From: Thioalkalivibrio sp. ALE31
GTDB taxonomy: Bacteria > Pseudomonadota > Gammaproteobacteria > Ectothiorhodospirales > Ectothiorhodospiraceae
NCBI RefSeq assembly: GCF_000377405.1
Contig: NZ_KB905022.1
Span: 62,001 to 126,000 of the forward strand
DNA length: 64,000 nt
Direction: 5' to 3'
Part shown: one piece after another, positions 1-7,902 of the stretch
Layout of the letters: each line of letters starts with the position of its first letter
How positions within the stretch are numbered: position 1 is the stretch's first letter
Translations under genes and position numbers: made by a program
The notes under the pieces: model-generated
What the model was told of the DNA's origin: nothing
Seen by the model: the letters and a program-made list of their open reading frames with translations, nothing else
The model's database searches: none

Positions 1-1
1 G

Positions 2-961
2 ACCGTTGCCGAGGTCACTGCCCGCCTGCGCGGGGATCGCAATATGCCGGACGATGTCGGGGCGGCGCTGCTGATTACCGATCGTGACCACCACTATCAG
101 GGGCTGGTGCGCCTGGGCCGCATGTTCCGCGCGGAGCCTGGCCAGGCGGTCGGCGAGCTGATCGAGCTGGAGGACTTCTGCACCACGCCCGACGGTGACA
201 AGGTGGAGGCCGCTCGCCTGCTGCAGCGCACGGATCTGCCGTACCTGCCGGTGGTGGATGCCGATGGCGTGCTGGTGGGTGTGCTGCGCATTGACGATGC
301 AATGGATGTTCTCGAGGAGGACACCTCGGAGGACTTCTACAAGAAGGCGGGGATTGGTGATCTGCTGCATCACAAGGATGTCGTGCGCTCGGAGAAGCTG
401 ACCTCCGGCGGGATTGGCTATGCGGTCAAGGTGCGCATGGCCTTCCTGATGGTGACGCTGGCCGGCGGCTTGGCCGTGGGCGGGGTGATCGACTTCTTCG
501 AGGACACCCTGGCGGCGGTGGTCGCGCTGGCCATCTTCATCCCGCTGGTGATGGACATGGGCGGCAACGTCGGCACGCAGTCGACCACGATCTTCGCCCG
601 CGGGCTTGCCCTGGGGCATATCAACCTGGGTCGCTTCTTCCGCAACCATCTGGTGCGCGAGGGGGGCGTGGGCCTGGCCATGGGGGTAATCATGGCGGTG
701 CTCGCCGGGACGCTCGCCTACTTCTGGCAGGGTGCGCCGAATGACATCCCGCAGCTGGGTTTCGTGGTTGGCACGGCGCTGTTCTTCTCGGTGTTCACCG
801 CCTCGATCCTGGGCTTCCTGCTGCCGTGGGTGCTGCTGAAGATCGGGGTGGACCATGCGCCGGGGGCGGACCCGTTCATCACCACCATCAAGGATTTTAC
901 CGGCCTGGCTGTGTACTTCGGCATGGCCGCCTGGCTGCTGAGCGCGCACATGCCGGCCTGA
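2..961 (+). CDS. mgtE: Magnesium transporter MgtE, C-terminal part (5' end outside window)
   Basis: The reading frame is open from the window edge, so the N-terminal domain is missing. The visible part holds the end of the CBS pair (VVDADGVLVGVLRIDDAM) and then the MgtE membrane domain of about five helices, with the family signature VMDMGGNVGTQSTT in the pore region. MgtE is an inner-membrane Mg2+ channel gated by Mg2+ binding to its cytosolic N and CBS domains. The end of the protein is normal. A strong hairpin follows 20 nt after the stop, before the next gene on the same strand. Assignment is secure from the pore motif. Confidence 0.95.
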   Translation, partial: TVAEVTARLRGDRNMPDDVGAALLITDRDHHYQGLVRLGRMFRAEPGQAVGELIELEDFCTTPDGDKVEAARLLQRTDLPYLPVVDADGVLVGVLRIDDAMDVLEEDTSEDFYKKAGIGDLLHHKDVVRSEKLTSGGIGYAVKVRMAFLMVTLAGGLAVGGVIDFFEDTLAAVVALAIFIPLVMDMGGNVGTQSTTIFARGLALGHINLGRFFRNHLVREGGVGLAMGVIMAVLAGTLAYFWQGAPNDIPQLGFVVGTALFFSVFTASILGFLLPWVLLKIGVDHAPGADPFITTIKDFTGLAVYFGMAAWLLSAHMPA

Positions 962-980
962 ATGCCGGGGAACCCGAACC

Positions 981-1009
981 GTGTTGCCGGAGACAGAATC
1001 CGGCAACAC
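981..1009 (+). terminator. Perfect hairpin after mgtE, no clear U-run
   Basis: GTGTTGCCGG and CCGGCAACAC form a perfect 10-bp stem around a 9-nt loop. No T-tract follows, so it may be a weak terminator or an mRNA-stabilising hairpin between mgtE and the porin gene. Confidence 0.5.
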
Positions 1010-1044
1010 GCCTGCAAAGAACGTTTGATAGAAGAGGAATCGAC

Positions 1045-1701
1045 ATGAACCATCGCAACTTCCATCGCGGCGTGCTGGCCGCCACCGTGGCAGGGGTCTT
1101 CGCCTTCGGCATCCCGGCCATCCAGGCCGCCGAGGCCGAATTCAACATCGGCGTGTTCACCGACTACATCGATGACGGTGCGTCCAAGTCCGACAACGAC
1201 CCGGTGGTGCAGGGCGGCTTCGAGCTGGGCTTCCCCACCGGCGTGTTTACCGGCGTGCAGGCCTCCACTCTTGGCAGTGGTCGCGGCAGCGAGATCGTGC
1301 CGTTCGTTGGCTACGGCTTCGACGTCGGTTCGGTGGGTATCGAGTTCGGCTACGAGCACTTTCACTACACCGAGCTCGACGAGCGCTACGAGGGCGAGAC
1401 CTTTGTGGTGGTGGACTGGGGGCCGGTGTACACGGGGGTGAACTACCTGGCCCATGCCCATGATCGCGACGCCCGGGGCAGCCGGGAATTCTTCGCGGGT
1501 ACGGCATTCGAGGTGGCCCCGCGTACCGAGCTTTTCGCCGAGGTGGGCCAGGATCGTCCCGCCGATGACGACAATGCCGTGTTCTGGGAACTGGGCGCGG
1601 CCCACGCGACCGACTTTGGCACCTTCTCGCTGACCTACGGCTCGCGCGACGAGAGCGGCGCTCAGGACCTGCTGGTCGGCGGCTACACCTACAACTTCTG
1701 A
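1045..1701 (+). CDS. TorF-like (gcw_chp family) putative outer-membrane porin
   Basis: A 218-aa protein. A Sec signal peptide ends near AIQAAEA (residues about 1-31), followed by a beta-rich region of alternating polar and hydrophobic residues. The opening FNIGVFTDYIDDGASKS resembles the gcw_chp conserved family annotated as TorF-type putative porins. The C-terminus YTYNF ends in phenylalanine, the usual outer-membrane beta-barrel signal. The start at 1045 is chosen because AGAGGA lies just upstream and the signal peptide begins there; a longer open frame exists but overlaps mgtE. Substrate is unknown. A terminator follows. Confidence 0.75.
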   Translation: MNHRNFHRGVLAATVAGVFAFGIPAIQAAEAEFNIGVFTDYIDDGASKSDNDPVVQGGFELGFPTGVFTGVQASTLGSGRGSEIVPFVGYGFDVGSVGIEFGYEHFHYTELDERYEGETFVVVDWGPVYTGVNYLAHAHDRDARGSREFFAGTAFEVAPRTELFAEVGQDRPADDDNAVFWELGAAHATDFGTFSLTYGSRDESGAQDLLVGGYTYNF

Positions 1702-1707
1702 CCCACC

Positions 1708-1738
1708 GCCCGCGTCGGTCCGGCGCGGGTTGGTTTTT
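1708..1738 (+). terminator. Rho-independent terminator after the porin gene
   Basis: A GC-rich hairpin (CCCGCG paired with CGCGGG) is followed by GTTGGTTTTT. Its T-run merges into the left end of the long inverted repeat that starts at 1738. Confidence 0.7.
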
Positions 1739-1949
1739 CACCACGAAGCACACGAAGGCACGAAGGAGATCAAGGTCAAGGGCTTTTGCACCACAGAGTG
1801 CACGGAGAAAGGTCGATAGGGGGGTTGAACCGTTTCGCTGTGCTCGGCGGGTTTGAGCCCCATCCAAACCTTCTTTGGATTTCTCTGTGTTCTCCGTGCC
1901 CTCTGTGGTGCGATCGCTTTTCTTCGTGCCTTCGTGTGCTTCGTGGTGA
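1738..1949. repeat. Long inverted repeat of CACGAAG type, copy 1
   Basis: About 212 bp. The left arm starts TCACCACGAAGCACACGAAG and the right arm ends with its reverse complement. Inside, a second pair of arms (CACAGAG/CACGGAG against CTCCGTG/CTCTGTG) makes the element nested and quasi-palindromic. It fills the gap between the convergent porin and ispG genes. A second copy is at 7590-7881. No open frame in it looks real. Confidence 0.9.
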
Positions 1950-1961
1950 TTATGGATTTTT

Positions 1962-3179
1962 CTAGCCGTAGCGGCGTTCGATGTAGGCCTCGACGCGGGC
2001 CTGGAATTCTTCGGCAATATGCTCGCCCTTGAGCGTCACGGTCTTCTCGCCGTCCTCGTACACCGGGGCCACCGGCTGTTCGCCGGTGCCGGGCAGGGAG
2101 ATGCCGATATTGGCGTGCTTGCTCTCGCCGGGGCCGTTGACGACACAGCCCATCACCGCGACGGTCATCTTCTCCACACCCGGGTACTGCTGCTTCCAGC
2201 TGGGCATCTGCTGGCGGATGTAGGACTGGATGTCCTGCGCCAGGTGCTGGAAGTACTCGCTGGAGGTGCGACCGCAGCCGGGGCAGGCGACCACCGACGG
2301 CAGGAAGCTGCGCAGCCCCATGCTCTGCAGGATCTCCTGGGCGACCAGGACCTCCTGGGTACGGTCGCCGCCGGGCTCCGGGGTCAGCGAGATGCGGATG
2401 GTGTCGCCGATGCCCTGCTGCAGCAACACGGCCAGCGCGGCGGTGGAGGCGACGATGCCCTTGGCGCCCATGCCGGCCTCGGTCAGGCCGAGGTGCAGCG
2501 GGTAGTCGCAGCGCGCGGCCAGGTCCTGGTAGACGCTGATCAGCGGCTGCACACCACTGACCTTGGCCGAGAGGATGATTCGGTCATGCGGCAGGCCGAT
2601 GCGTTCGGCCTCGGCGGCGCTCTCCAGCGCCGAGGCGATCAGCGCCTCCTGCATCACCGCCTCGGGCGCGGCCGGCTCGGCGCGCTGGCTGTTCTCGTCC
2701 ATCATGCGCGCGAGCAGGGCCTGATCCAGGCTGCCCCAGTTCACGCCAATGCGCACCGGCTTCTCAAAGCGGATCGCGGTCTCGATCATCGCGGCGTACT
2801 GGGCGTCGCGTTTCGAACCACGGCCGACATTCCCGGGATTGATGCGCAGCTTGGCCAGCGCCTCGGCGCACTCCGGATACTTGGTCAGCAGCTTGTGCCC
2901 GTTGAAGTGGAAGTCCCCGACGAGCGGCACGTCCAGGCCCATGGCATCCAGGCGTTCGCGGATCTCCGGCACGGCCCTGGCCGCGTCCTCCGAATTGACG
3001 GTGATGCGCACGACCTCGGAGCCGGCGCGCGCCAGCTCCGCCACCTGCACGGCGGTGCGCAGGGCATCGGCGGTGTCGGTGTTGGTCATCGATTGCACCA
3101 TCACCGGGGAATCGCCACCGACGGTGACGTTGCCGACGCGGACGGGAACGGTCTTGTGGCGGGTGGGGATCGTGTTCAT
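1962..3179 (-). CDS. ispG: 4-hydroxy-3-methylbut-2-enyl diphosphate synthase (IspG/GcpE)
   Basis: A 405-aa protein that matches IspG along its length, starting with the typical (T)xxVxVGNVxVGG region. IspG is the [4Fe-4S] enzyme of the MEP isoprenoid pathway, converting MEcPP to HMBPP in the cytosol. The cluster cysteines are visible near the C-terminus in CPGCGRT and [10 protein letters not shown]. The start at 3179 gives the expected N-terminus. It is transcribed alone, convergent with the porin gene, with the CACGAAG repeat between them. Slightly longer than the E. coli protein. Confidence 0.97.
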   Translation of the reverse strand: MNTIPTRHKTVPVRVGNVTVGGDSPVMVQSMTNTDTADALRTAVQVAELARAGSEVVRITVNSEDAARAVPEIRERLDAMGLDVPLVGDFHFNGHKLLTKYPECAEALAKLRINPGNVGRGSKRDAQYAAMIETAIRFEKPVRIGVNWGSLDQALLARMMDENSQRAEPAAPEAVMQEALIASALESAAEAERIGLPHDRIILSAKVSGVQPLISVYQDLAARCDYPLHLGLTEAGMGAKGIVASTAALAVLLQQGIGDTIRISLTPEPGGDRTQEVLVAQEILQSMGLRSFLPSVVACPGCGRTSSEYFQHLAQDIQSYIRQQMPSWKQQYPGVEKMTVAVMGCVVNGPGESKHANIGISLPGTGEQPVAPVYEDGEKTVTLKGEHIAEEFQARVEAYIERRYG

Positions 3180-3297
3180 GTTGACCTACGCGGGCGCGTG
3201 GAAACGGTGCGTGGAGTGTAACGCAGGCGTGCGCGACTGCCGAGAAGCTGCAGGCCCCGTAATGTCCCCGCTGGACGGCGTCGGGGTGTCCACGGAG

Positions 3298-3400
3298 GTC
3301 GCCACGCGCCTGCGGCGCTCGCGATGACGGTGCTCACTTTCCTGTCATGGCGAGGCCCCGGAGGGGGCGTGGCCATTTCCGGACGCAACCCCCGACGTTG
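3298..3400. repeat. Dispersed GTCATCGCGAG-type repeat, copy A
   Basis: Two small palindromic blocks, GCCACGCGCCTGCGGCGCTC next to GCGATGACGG, then TGGCGAGGCCCC with GGCGTGGCCA. The same blocks, inverted, recur at 50196-50325 and 51636-51765. The right half overlaps the 3' end of the gene that ends at 3345, so that gene's C-terminal tail is encoded by repeat DNA. Confidence 0.8.
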
Positions 3401-4496
3401 GTCCTGGTCCGCGCCAGGGCTGGAAGGTGTTCTCCACCGCGCTGCGACTGGCCGCGTGGCGGGCCTCCACGCGCTCGGCGATTGCCTGCTGCAGCGCCTG
3501 GCGGGTCTCGGTCTCCAGTGCGTCCAGGGCCTCGTGCAGGGCCTGTTCCAGATCCTCGCGATGGCGGGCCTCGTCGAGTCGCAGCAGCAGCCAGTCGACA
3601 CCGATGATGGTGGCCCCGGCCGCCGTGATGCCGCAGCCCAGCGAGAACGGTCCGCTCCAGGCGCAGACCCCGGCGCCCAGGGCCCCGGCGCGTCCGGCGC
3701 GCCCCAGGCTGCGGGCCAGCCCCGCCTGGGTGGTGCGGGCGGCCAGACGGGCCTGCACGGCGCGGGCGATCAGGGGCGTGGCCAGGCCGCTGCCGGCGGC
3801 GGCCGTCGCGGCCAGGCCGGTGCGTTGATCGAAGCGCTCCAGGTCGATGTCCAGGGCCGTATGCAGGGCGTGGCCGCGTTCGATCTCGGCGGCCGAGGTG
3901 GCCGTGGCGCGGGGTGGCGGGTTGGGGATACGGGCATCCGCCAGGCGGTCGATCAGTTCCAGGCGCCAGGCATCGCGGACCTGGCGCTGCTGTTCGTCCA
4001 GTCCCCACTCGACGCGGGTCGCGAGTTCCCGCAGGGGTTCGTCCCAGAGGGCGTCCGGTAGCAGCTGTTCGCGCAGCATGCGGGCCCCGGCATCCGGGTC
4101 AGCGTCGCCCAGCCACTGTACGCCGCGCCGCCACAGCCGGGTGTATTCCGCGCCGAGGGAGTAGTACCCGTCCACGACCTCGGGGACACGGTCATGGAGG
4201 GCGGCGAAGCGGGCCTCGAGTTCCGCGTCCACGCGGGTCTGCCAGTGCTCGCGGGCGGCGGTGTCGCCGGCCTCCAGCCACTCCAGCGTGTAGCGCTCGA
4301 GCGCGGTGAGGCGCTGGTGGTCGAGCTGGTAGCGCTGCTCGCCGAGTTGCAGGGTCAGCGCGCCGTCCGCGTCCCAGTCGCGCGGCTCGTGCTGACTGGC
4401 GAGCCAGAGCAGGGCGAGACTCGCCAGCAGGGTCATGCAGAGCCACAGGCCGGCGCGGGCTGAGCTGGAGGTGGTGTGCGCTGCCGGCGTGGTCAT
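3345..4496 (-). CDS. Uncharacterised membrane-associated protein with Gly/Ala-rich segment
   Basis: A 383-aa protein I do not recognise. It has an N-terminal membrane anchor (about residues 15-33, LWLCMTLLASLALLWLA), a largely helical charged region rich in Arg, Glu and Leu, then a small-residue hydrophobic stretch (AGALGAGVCAWSGPFSLGCG) of about 50 residues that could form a membrane hairpin. A charged coiled-coil-like tail follows (REDLEQALHEALDALETE). The last ~18 residues are encoded by a dispersed repeat and are probably not conserved. It starts 22 nt after the membrane protein gene at 4519-5373, so the two are likely one operon. Function unknown. Confidence 0.7.
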   Translation of the reverse strand: MTTPAAHTTSSSARAGLWLCMTLLASLALLWLASQHEPRDWDADGALTLQLGEQRYQLDHQRLTALERYTLEWLEAGDTAAREHWQTRVDAELEARFAALHDRVPEVVDGYYSLGAEYTRLWRRGVQWLGDADPDAGARMLREQLLPDALWDEPLRELATRVEWGLDEQQRQVRDAWRLELIDRLADARIPNPPPRATATSAAEIERGHALHTALDIDLERFDQRTGLAATAAAGSGLATPLIARAVQARLAARTTQAGLARSLGRAGRAGALGAGVCAWSGPFSLGCGITAAGATIIGVDWLLLRLDEARHREDLEQALHEALDALETETRQALQQAIAERVEARHAASRSAVENTFQPWRGPGPTSGVASGNGHAPSGASP

Positions 4497-4518
4497 GGGT
4501 CGGTGGCTCCGGACCCGA

Positions 4519-5373
4519 CTACTCGATCACGGGCGCGTTGCGCGGATCGCCCAGGGTGTCGGTGGCCGGTCGCAGCGGCAGCAGGCCGTTGGCCAGCAGC
4601 AGGAACCCGGCCGCGAGGAAGGCCTGTTCCGCAAGCACCAGCAGCCAGCCGAGCAGGGCCGGCAGGGACTCCACTCCCTGCGGGAACCACTGCTGTCCCA
4701 GCCACAGGCGCAGGCCGTCCTGCGCCGCGGCGAGCTGCAGCCCGGCCTCCAGCAGGTGACTGCGCGCGGCCTCGTGATGCACCAGGAACCACACCGCCTG
4801 TTCCAGTGTGGCGCCGGTCAGGTCGGGATAGCGCGCCTGCAGGGCCAGGATCAGCAGGGCGGCGATCAGCAGGAGCCCGGTCAGGCGCAGGGCCCCGCGG
4901 CGGGCCAGCTCCGGGGCGAACCGGGGGTGGGCGTGCCCGCGCAGCAGTCGGGCGAACAGGGCCTCGCCGCTCACCAGCACGAAACCGGCGACGAGGAGCA
5001 CGGCCCAGACCTCCTGTGTCGGGATGCGCGCGAGGGTGATCAGCAGCAGGCCGCCCAGCAGGGCACCGATGACCAGGTGGCGCAGGGCCATCAGCGGGCC
5101 GCCGCGCAATCGTCGGGGCCACTGGCTGGTGGGCTCCAGGTAGCCGCGCAGGAACGCCGCGCGCTGTACCCGATGACGGCGGAAGCCGCCATGGGCGATC
5201 AGCAGGGTCACGGCGATCCACAGCACCACCACGCCGGCCTCCGGCAGGACCCGCAGGTTCATGTGCATCAGCCACAGCCCGATCACCAGTACGGTTACGG
5301 TAAAGGCATGCCGCAGCGCGACATGGGTGGTCGGGCCGGGGCGGGCGGAATCGTCAGACGGTTGGCGGGACAC
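4519..5373 (-). CDS. Uncharacterised integral membrane protein
   Basis: A 284-aa protein with about six predicted membrane helices (for example VTVLVIGLWLMHM, LVIGALLGGLLLITLA, VWAVLLVAGFVLVSG, LTGLLLIAALLILALQ). I do not recognise a family. The GTG start at 5373 is chosen because GGAG lies 5 nt upstream; the frame stays open much further upstream but there runs opposite the protease-like gene. It is the first gene of a two-gene unit with the 3345-4496 protein. The pair may act together at the inner membrane, but nothing in the sequence shows the role. Confidence 0.7.
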   Translation of the reverse strand: MSRQPSDDSARPGPTTHVALRHAFTVTVLVIGLWLMHMNLRVLPEAGVVVLWIAVTLLIAHGGFRRHRVQRAAFLRGYLEPTSQWPRRLRGGPLMALRHLVIGALLGGLLLITLARIPTQEVWAVLLVAGFVLVSGEALFARLLRGHAHPRFAPELARRGALRLTGLLLIAALLILALQARYPDLTGATLEQAVWFLVHHEAARSHLLEAGLQLAAAQDGLRLWLGQQWFPQGVESLPALLGWLLVLAEQAFLAAGFLLLANGLLPLRPATDTLGDPRNAPVIE

Positions 5374-5496
5374 GGCAGCTCCACGCGAAGGGGAATGCCC
5401 CGATGGTAGCAGGCGCGCGGGCCCGGGCCGTGGTGTGTCCGTGGTGCCATTGCGGACGTTCGGGCTTCGTTCAGCCGAACCCGGTATAACCGGCCC

Positions 5497-6186
5497 ATGG
5501 ATCGTACAGCGCATGCAATGGTTTCGGCCTGGGCTTTGACGGGGCGCCGGTTCTGGCTCGTCGGGCTCCTGGCCCTCTGGCTGCCTCTGGGGGTTGCCGC
5601 GGAGGAGCTTCGGCTGCACGCGGTGTTCGGCGAACGTGCCGTGGTGTCCGTGGGCGACGAGCGAGCGGTGGTGTCGACCGGGGATACGGGGCCCGGTGGC
5701 ATGCGGGTCCTGCGCACCGGCCCCGGGATGGCCCTGGTGGAGTATCGCGGCGAGCAGCGCGAGCTGCGGGTGCAGCCGCGGCCCGCGCCGGCACGCCCGG
5801 ATCCCTCGGCGGGGGAGGCTGGAGCGGTTCGGGTGCACCGCGATTCGCGGGGGGATCACGCCGTTACTGCTGGCCTGAACGGCACGGCGGTGACCCTGGT
5901 GGTCGACCCGCAGGCCGACTCCGTGCTGCTGCGCGCTTCGGATGCCGGGCGCGTCGGGATTGATCCCGACCAGGGGCGCTCGGTGCGCTTTCGTGACGAG
6001 CTCGGCACACGGCATGGCCAGCGGGTGCGCATCGACCAGCTCCAGGTGGGGGGGCTGCGGCGTGCGGGGGTCAGCGCGATCGTGCTGCCGGACGGCGACC
6101 TGCCGCGCTCGCGTCTGGGGCGCAGCTTCCTCGAACACTTCGCGGTCGAGCGCGATGGCGACGCGCTGGTGATCCGGGATCGCTGA
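5497..6186 (+). CDS. Retropepsin-like aspartic protease family protein, active site altered
   Basis: A 229-aa protein with a signal or anchor segment (residues about 17-36) and a C-terminal retropepsin-like domain. The fold markers of the clan AA (TIGR02281-type) family are visible: GTAVTLVVD, SDAGRVGID, then VSAIVLPDGD and SRLGRSFLEHF near the end. The family's catalytic motif is D-T-G-A; here residues 137-140 read DPQA, so the Asp remains but Thr-Gly is lost. It may be catalytically inactive or atypical. An alternative start is ATG at 5518. Divergent from the membrane operon at 4519-5373. Confidence 0.7.
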   Translation: MDRTAHAMVSAWALTGRRFWLVGLLALWLPLGVAAEELRLHAVFGERAVVSVGDERAVVSTGDTGPGGMRVLRTGPGMALVEYRGEQRELRVQPRPAPARPDPSAGEAGAVRVHRDSRGDHAVTAGLNGTAVTLVVDPQADSVLLRASDAGRVGIDPDQGRSVRFRDELGTRHGQRVRIDQLQVGGLRRAGVSAIVLPDGDLPRSRLGRSFLEHFAVERDGDALVIRDR

Positions 6187-6191
6187 GGGCA

Positions 6192-6210
6192 GCATGGATC
6201 AGTGTTTCCC
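6192..6210. repeat. Solitary end of the TA-flanked palindromic element
   Basis: GCATGGATCAGTGTTTCCC closely matches the right terminus of the element copy at 28489-28770. No matching second end lies nearby, so this is a remnant or a chance match. It sits just after the stop of the protease-like gene. Confidence 0.45.
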
Positions 6211-6256
6211 CGAGCTGCGTTAGCATGGCGGCCGTCACGCCCACCAGGATGCCGGC

Positions 6257-7588
6257 ATGCCGCTGATTCGGCGCCACCCCGAGGACGCCCCCGCCCCGCG
6301 CCGCGAGATCTTCGGCTGGGCGATGTTCGACTTCGCCAACCAGGCCTACACGCTGCTGATCATCACGGTGATCTTCGGCGATCTGTTTACCCGCATCATC
6401 GTCGGGGATGCCCCGGACTACCGCCTGGGCAACCTGCTGTGGAGCCTGGCGCTGGCGATCAGCTACGCCATGGTGGTGATCGCGGCCCCGTTCGCCGGGG
6501 CGGTGATGGATGCAACGGCCTCGCGCAAGCGCTTCCTGATGGCCTCGTGGATCCTGACGGTGGTGACGACGGGGCTTTTGTATTTCGTCGAGCCGGGGCT
6601 GGTGCTGTTCGGCATGGCGCTGATCATTGCCTCCAACTTCGGCTATGCGATCGGCGAATCCTTCATCGCCAGCTTCCTGCCGAGCCTCGGGCCGCCGGAG
6701 AAGCTCGGCTGGATCTCGGGGCTGGGCTGGGGCATGGGCTATATCGGCGGGCTGATCGCCACCGCCTTTGCCCTGGGCCTGCTGGGCGAGGTCAGCGCCG
6801 AGAACTTCGAGCGTATCCGCTGGGTGGGGCCGTTCGCCGCGGTGTTTTTCCTGATCTCGGCGATTCCGACCTTCCTGTTCCTGAAGGAGCGCGGCACGCG
6901 CCGACGCATGCACCGGCGCATGCAGCTGGGGCTCGGCTGGCGGCGGGTGCGCGAGGCGCTGGTCACGCTGGGGCAGCGCCGTGAGCTGCGCGCGCTGTAT
7001 GTCTCCATCTTCTTCATGATGGCCGGGATCTACATCATCATCTCCTTCACCTTCATCTACGGCTCGCAGGTGATCCAGTGGGACGAGCCGGTGCGCATCG
7101 CGATGTTCGTGATCACCCAGGTCACCGCGATCATCGGGGCGATCGGTTTCGGCTTCCTGCAGGACCGTGCCGGGCCGGTGCGGATCTATCGGCTGACCCT
7201 GGCGCTATGGGCGCTGGCGGTGCTGGCGATCTTCGGCACCACGACCATCGCGCAGTGGCTGAGCGCACTGCTGGGCCGGCCGGTGGAGGCGCAGATCGTG
7301 TTCCTCGGCGTGGGGATTGTCGCCGGGCTGTGCCTGGGGTCGGCGCAGTCGGCCGGGCGCGCGCTGGTCGGGATGATGGTGCCGGTGCGCGAGGCCGGGC
7401 GCTGGTTCGGGTTCTGGGCCCTGTCGGCGCGCGCGGCCGCGATCTTCGGACTGGCCGGGATCGGGCTGTTGCAGGCCTGGCTGGGGCTGGCCAACGCCAT
7501 CCTGTTCTGCCTGTTCCTGTTCCTCGCCGCGCTGCTCGCCTCCATCCCCGTCCACCTCGCCGACCGCCGCCGCGCCAGGCCCGTTTGA
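6257..7588 (+). CDS. MFS transporter of the UMF1 (Atg22-like) family
   Basis: A 443-aa inner-membrane protein with about 12 hydrophobic segments. The N-terminal signature EIFGWAMFDFANQAYTLLI and the loop GAVMDATASRKRFL are typical of the UMF1 family. A soluble loop with a basic cluster (RGTRRRMHRRMQ) separates the two six-helix halves, as usual for MFS proteins. Family members are mostly uncharacterised; the founding yeast homologue Atg22 exports vacuolar amino acids. Substrate here is unknown. Its stop codon lies against the left end of a long inverted repeat that separates it from the convergent RND pump gene. Confidence 0.88.
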   Translation: MPLIRRHPEDAPAPRREIFGWAMFDFANQAYTLLIITVIFGDLFTRIIVGDAPDYRLGNLLWSLALAISYAMVVIAAPFAGAVMDATASRKRFLMASWILTVVTTGLLYFVEPGLVLFGMALIIASNFGYAIGESFIASFLPSLGPPEKLGWISGLGWGMGYIGGLIATAFALGLLGEVSAENFERIRWVGPFAAVFFLISAIPTFLFLKERGTRRRMHRRMQLGLGWRRVREALVTLGQRRELRALYVSIFFMMAGIYIIISFTFIYGSQVIQWDEPVRIAMFVITQVTAIIGAIGFGFLQDRAGPVRIYRLTLALWALAVLAIFGTTTIAQWLSALLGRPVEAQIVFLGVGIVAGLCLGSAQSAGRALVGMMVPVREAGRWFGFWALSARAAAIFGLAGIGLLQAWLGLANAILFCLFLFLAALLASIPVHLADRRRARPV

Positions 7589-7589
7589 T

Positions 7590-7881
7590 TCACCACGAAG
7601 CACACGAAGGCACGAAGAAGGGCGATTGGACCACGGAGGACACTGAGAGCACAGAGAAAATCAAAGAAGGCTTCGGCCCGGCAGGAAACCGTTGGCAAGA
7701 GAAACGCACGAATGCCCTGCCACTGGCCAGACTGGATCACTCACCGTCCTTCTCGCACCAGCGTTTGGCAACCTCTCTTGATCGCCCTCGCATTTCTCCG
7801 TGTCCTCCGTGTCCTCTGTGGTGCAACCCGCCTTTGACCTTGACCTGGCCCTTCTTCGTGCCTTCGTGTGCTTCGTGGTGA
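7590..7881. repeat. Long inverted repeat of CACGAAG type, copy 2
   Basis: About 292 bp. The left arm TCACCACGAAGCACACGAAG and the right arm ending CTTCGTGTGCTTCGTGGTGA are inverted copies. An inner pair (CCACGGAGGACACTGAG against TCCTCCGTGTCCTCTGTGG) is also present. As with copy 1 at 1738-1949, it exactly fills the space between two convergent genes. Confidence 0.9.
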
Positions 7882-7902
7882 AAATATTGGGCCGGAAGCG
7901 TG

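Noticed and set aside
1738-1949. CRISPR-like repeats (CACGAAG, CACAGAG units)
   Set aside because: The units are too short, lack regular spacers and lie in an inverted, hairpin-forming arrangement.
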